From an uncultured Brevundimonas sp. (lineage in GTDB: Bacteria > Pseudomonadota > Alphaproteobacteria > Caulobacterales > Caulobacteraceae): DNA of 7,021 bases. The stretch is from positions 1 to 7,021 of the forward strand of contig CAMPGL010000112.1 of the NCBI GenBank assembly GCA_946885435.1. Reading direction: 5' to 3'. The notes beneath the pieces are model-generated. The model made no database searches. It was not told the DNA's origin and worked only from the letters and a program-made list of their open reading frames with translations. This document shows positions 5,253 to 7,021 of this stretch, piece by piece (within the stretch, counting starts at the first letter, position 1; every line of letters begins with the position of its first letter). The position numbers were made by a program, and so were the translations under genes.

Positions 5253-5828
5253 ATGATCGATCCCGGCATGGGCACGTCGACCACGACGGACACCGCCTGT
5301 GGAACGACCGACATCGAGGAGTGGCGCGAGCAGCTGGTGGAGATGATCCCGTCGCTGCGCGCCTTCGCCTGGTCCCTCAGTCGCGACGGCTCCCAGGCCG
5401 ACGATCTGGTGCAGGACACCCTCGTCAAGGCGTGGACCAATCGCGAGAAGTTTCAGGCCGGGACCAATCTGCGCGCCTGGCTGTTCACCATCCTGCGCAA
5501 CACCTACTACAGCGCCGTCATCCGCAAGCGCCGCGAGGTGCAGGATTCGGACGGCGCCATGGCCGCTCGACTGACGGCCGAGCCGTCGCAGGACTGGCGC
5601 GTGGCTTTCACCGACCTCCGCGACGCCCTGGCCAAGCTGCCGGACGAGCATCGCGAGGCGCTGATCCTCGTGGGGGCCGCAGGACTGTCCTACGAGGAAG
5701 CGGCCGAAATCTGCGGCTGCGCCCTCGGCACCATCAAGAGCCGCGTGAACCGCGCGCGCTCCAAGCTGCTGACGATCCTCGACGCCGAGGAGGCCGGTGA
5801 GGCCCTTCCCGACCCCCGCTACGCCTGA
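5253..5828 (+). CDS. ecfG: EcfG-type (ECF15) RNA polymerase sigma factor, general stress response
   Basis: A 191-residue extracytoplasmic-function sigma factor with only regions 2 and 4. Region 2 spans about residues 33-95, including DDLVQDTLVKAW (50-61), GTNLRAWLFTILRN (70-83) and RKRREVQDSDG (91-101), which is typical of ECF15. Region 4 spans about 121-172, with LPDEHREALILVGAAG, SYEEAAEICGC and GTIKSRVNRARSKL, again diagnostic of EcfG proteins. These sigma factors direct RNA polymerase to GGAAC/CGTT promoters and are normally held by the anti-sigma factor NepR until phosphorylated PhyR captures NepR. The start ATG at 5253 has GGAAG nine bases upstream; an ATG at 5268 is also possible. An exact EcfG promoter precedes the gene. 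No phyR or canonical nepR adjoins it on the same strand, unlike core loci, so it could be a secondary paralogue (like SigU beside SigT in Caulobacter). Its 3' end overlaps a convergent small gene by 10 bp. Confidence 0.95.
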   Translation: MIDPGMGTSTTTDTACGTTDIEEWREQLVEMIPSLRAFAWSLSRDGSQADDLVQDTLVKAWTNREKFQAGTNLRAWLFTILRNTYYSAVIRKRREVQDSDGAMAARLTAEPSQDWRVAFTDLRDALAKLPDEHREALILVGAAGLSYEEAAEICGCALGTIKSRVNRARSKLLTILDAEEAGEALPDPRYA

Positions 5829-6007
5829 TCGGGTATCCGACGCGAGCCGCGCGGCCGAGGCAGCGCATCAAGGTCGGGCAGCAGCGTCGGGGCCTTCTCG
5901 CGCTCGATCGCCTGGAACATGGCCTTCAGCCGGCTGTCGAGCCGCGCCTCCAAAGAGGCGTCCGATGGCGCGCCACCGGCCCTGATTGAACCCCGTTTGA
6001 GCGCCAT
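5819..6007 (-). CDS. Small protein convergent with ecfG; possible divergent NepR-like anti-sigma factor
   Basis: A 62-residue minus-strand reading frame with coding-like G/C third positions. The ATG at 6007-6005 is preferred because GGGGG lies about six bases upstream. In-frame GTG codons at 6013 and 6028 would extend it to 64 or 69 residues. The N-terminus is short and basic. The centre, SLEARLDSRLKAMFQAIERE (18-37), is probably helical, and APTLLPDLDAL (39-49) follows. NepR proteins have a helix of the form LGxxLRxLYxxV, then EPxP and a second helix ending in LLxxL. The spacing of L27, K28, M30, F31, I34, E37, P40 and the following leucines is compatible, but identity is low and the EPxP core is not exact. 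Its 3' end overlaps the sigma gene's by 10 bp in convergent orientation, whereas nepR usually lies in the same operon. It could equally be an unrelated small protein. Existence as a gene is moderately supported; the function is tentative. Confidence 0.55.
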   Translation of the reverse strand: MALKRGSIRAGGAPSDASLEARLDSRLKAMFQAIEREKAPTLLPDLDALPRPRGSRRIPDQA

Positions 6008-6041
6008 CCTCACCCCCGACGACCGCACCTAGAGTTATTCA

Positions 6042-6060
6042 TGGCGCGATGAGCGCGCCA
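6042..6060. repeat. Short inverted repeat between the small gene and the acyl-CoA dehydrogenase
   Basis: TGGCGCG (6042-6048) and CGCGCCA (6054-6060) form a perfect 7-bp dyad around five bases. It lies about 35 bp upstream of the minus-strand ATG at 6007. It may be an operator for the small gene or part of the 3' structure of the dehydrogenase transcript. No T-run follows on either strand. Confidence 0.35.
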
Positions 6061-6091
6061 AGAGGGGCCGAACGCGAGACGGTCCGGGTGT

Positions 6092-6105
6092 GTCGCCGAA
6101 GCGAC
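6092..6105 (-). terminator. TTCG-tetraloop hairpin after the acyl-CoA dehydrogenase
   Basis: On the minus strand GTCGC-TTCG-GCGAC is a 5-bp stem closed by a C(UUCG)G tetraloop, an exceptionally stable RNA hairpin. It begins one base after the stop codon of the dehydrogenase. There is no U-tract, so it is more likely a transcript-stabilising or Rho-assisted 3' end than a complete intrinsic terminator. Confidence 0.45.
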
Positions 6106-6106
6106 G

Positions 6107-7021
6107 CTAGGCGCGGCCGGCGTGCCGCCCGAATTCGAGCTTGGCGATGGTGCGGTTGTGCACCTCGTCGGGCCCGTCGGCGATCCTCAGGGTACGGATC
6201 ATGGCGTACATCGCCGCCAGGTCCGTGTCGCCAGACACGCCGGCCCCGCCGTGAGCCTGGATGGCGTCATCGATGACCTTGAGCGCCATGCGCGGGGCGG
6301 CGACCTTGATCTGGGCGATTTCGGACCGGGCGTTCTTTGCGCCGACGTGATCCATCATCCAGGCGGCCTTGAGCACTAGGAGGCGGCACATCTCGATCTC
6401 GGTCCGGGCCTCGGCGACCCGCTGCTCCCAGACGGAATGTTCGCCCACCAGCTTGCCGAAGGCGCGACGCGACATCAGCCGCTTGCACATCAGCTCCAGC
6501 GCGCGCTCGGCCGCGCCGATGGTGCGCATGCAGTGGTGAATGCGGCCGGGCCCCAGCCGCCCCTGGGCGATCTCGAAGCCCCTGCCTTCACCCGCGATCA
6601 GGTTCTCGGCCGGGACGCGGACGTTCTCCAGCACCACCTCGGCGTGGCCGATCGGCCGCTCGTCATAGCCGAAGACCGTCAGCATGCGCTCGACGCGGAA
6701 GCCGGGCGTGTCGACGGGCACGATGATCATCGACTGCTGGGCGTGGGTGGGACCGTCCGGGTCGGTCTTGCCCATGACGATGGTCACTGCGACGTTCGGG
6801 TGGGCCATGTTGGTCGACCACCACTTGCGGCCGTTGATCACATAGTGGTCGCCGTCGCGCTCGATCCGGGTCTCGATGTTGGTGGCGTCCGAGGACGCCA
6901 CCGCCGGCTCGGTCATCAGGAAGGCCGAACGGATCTCGCCCGCCATGAGCGGCTTGAGCCAGCGTTCCTGCTGCTCGGCGTTCCCGTACATATGGAGGAC
7001 TTCCATATTGCCGGTGTCGGG
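6107..7021 (-). CDS. Acyl-CoA dehydrogenase, C-terminal 304 residues (N-terminus outside window)
   Basis: A flavin-dependent acyl-CoA dehydrogenase of the ACAD10/ACAD11-like branch, catalysing alpha,beta-desaturation of an acyl-CoA. The chain length and substrate are not evident. The frame is open to the right edge, where the first visible residues are PDTGN followed by MEVLHMYG. The internal Met codon at 7006 is therefore not the true start. About 100-120 residues are missing, judged against a usual length of 400-430. Visible motifs, numbered from the window edge, are MTEP (36-39) with [17 protein letters not shown] (64-71), RRAFGK in the C-terminal helical domain, AHGGAGVS (256-263) and [13 protein letters not shown] from 282, near where the catalytic base and adenine-binding residues lie in this family. 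It is on the opposite strand from ecfG and shares a strand with the small gene at 5819-6007, which lies 99 bp downstream of its stop. Confidence 0.95.
   Translation of the reverse strand, partial: PDTGNMEVLHMYGNAEQQERWLKPLMAGEIRSAFLMTEPAVASSDATNIETRIERDGDHYVINGRKWWSTNMAHPNVAVTIVMGKTDPDGPTHAQQSMIIVPVDTPGFRVERMLTVFGYDERPIGHAEVVLENVRVPAENLIAGEGRGFEIAQGRLGPGRIHHCMRTIGAAERALELMCKRLMSRRAFGKLVGEHSVWEQRVAEARTEIEMCRLLVLKAAWMMDHVGAKNARSEIAQIKVAAPRMALKVIDDAIQAHGGAGVSGDTDLAAMYAMIRTLRIADGPDEVHNRTIAKLEFGRHAGRA

Noticed and set aside
5797..5985. 62-codon plus-strand frame overlapping the end of the sigma gene
   Set aside because: It lies opposite the better-supported minus-strand gene, has no clear ribosome-binding site and has Arg/Ala/Pro low-complexity composition.
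6122..6379. 85-codon plus-strand frame within the acyl-CoA dehydrogenase region
   Set aside because: Antisense shadow of a gene with clear family motifs on the minus strand.

Overview
The window is about two-thirds G+C, with strongly G/C-biased third codon positions. Gene content points to an alphaproteobacterium, most likely a relative of Caulobacter, Phenylobacterium or Brevundimonas. The clearest clade marker is an EcfG-type (ECF15) general-stress sigma factor preceded by an exact GGAAC-N16-CGTT promoter, the signature of the alphaproteobacterial general stress response. The genus is inferred, not proven.

Layout: (1) 1-1546, minus strand: the N-terminal 515 residues of the ATP-dependent helicase HrpB, running off the left edge. 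Its last ~30 visible residues are encoded by two small palindromes and look inserted. (2) 1703-3361, plus: a 12-TM-type APC-superfamily (CAT-like) amino-acid permease, closed by a strong intrinsic terminator. (3) 3448-4119, plus: a glyoxalase-II-like metallo-beta-lactamase-fold hydrolase, followed at short distance by a single-domain response regulator (4141-4551). (4) 4552-5124, plus: two small genes. One is a 53-residue acidic, proline-rich protein whose ribosome-binding site lies in a hairpin. The other is a 72-residue KGG-repeat stress protein with an EcfG-like promoter and its own terminator. (5) 5169-5828, plus: the EcfG sigma gene under a perfect EcfG promoter. (6) 5819-6007, minus: a 62-codon gene converging on the sigma gene and overlapping its 3' end by 10 bp. 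It has a possible, divergent resemblance to the NepR anti-sigma factor. (7) 6107-7021, minus: the C-terminal 304 residues of an acyl-CoA dehydrogenase, running off the right edge.

The coherent part is 4.55-6.0 kb. It holds an autoregulated general-stress sigma factor, a likely target gene (KGG protein), a small disordered protein with a possible structured leader, and a possible small antagonist encoded antisense-convergent to the sigma gene. No phyR, canonical nepR or sensor kinase is visible, so this may be a secondary EcfG paralogue locus instead of the core phyR-nepR-ecfG locus. The helicase, permease, MBL hydrolase and acyl-CoA dehydrogenase look like ordinary chromosomal neighbours. No tRNA, rRNA, insertion sequence or CRISPR array was seen, and no stretch longer than 300 bases lacks a gene.
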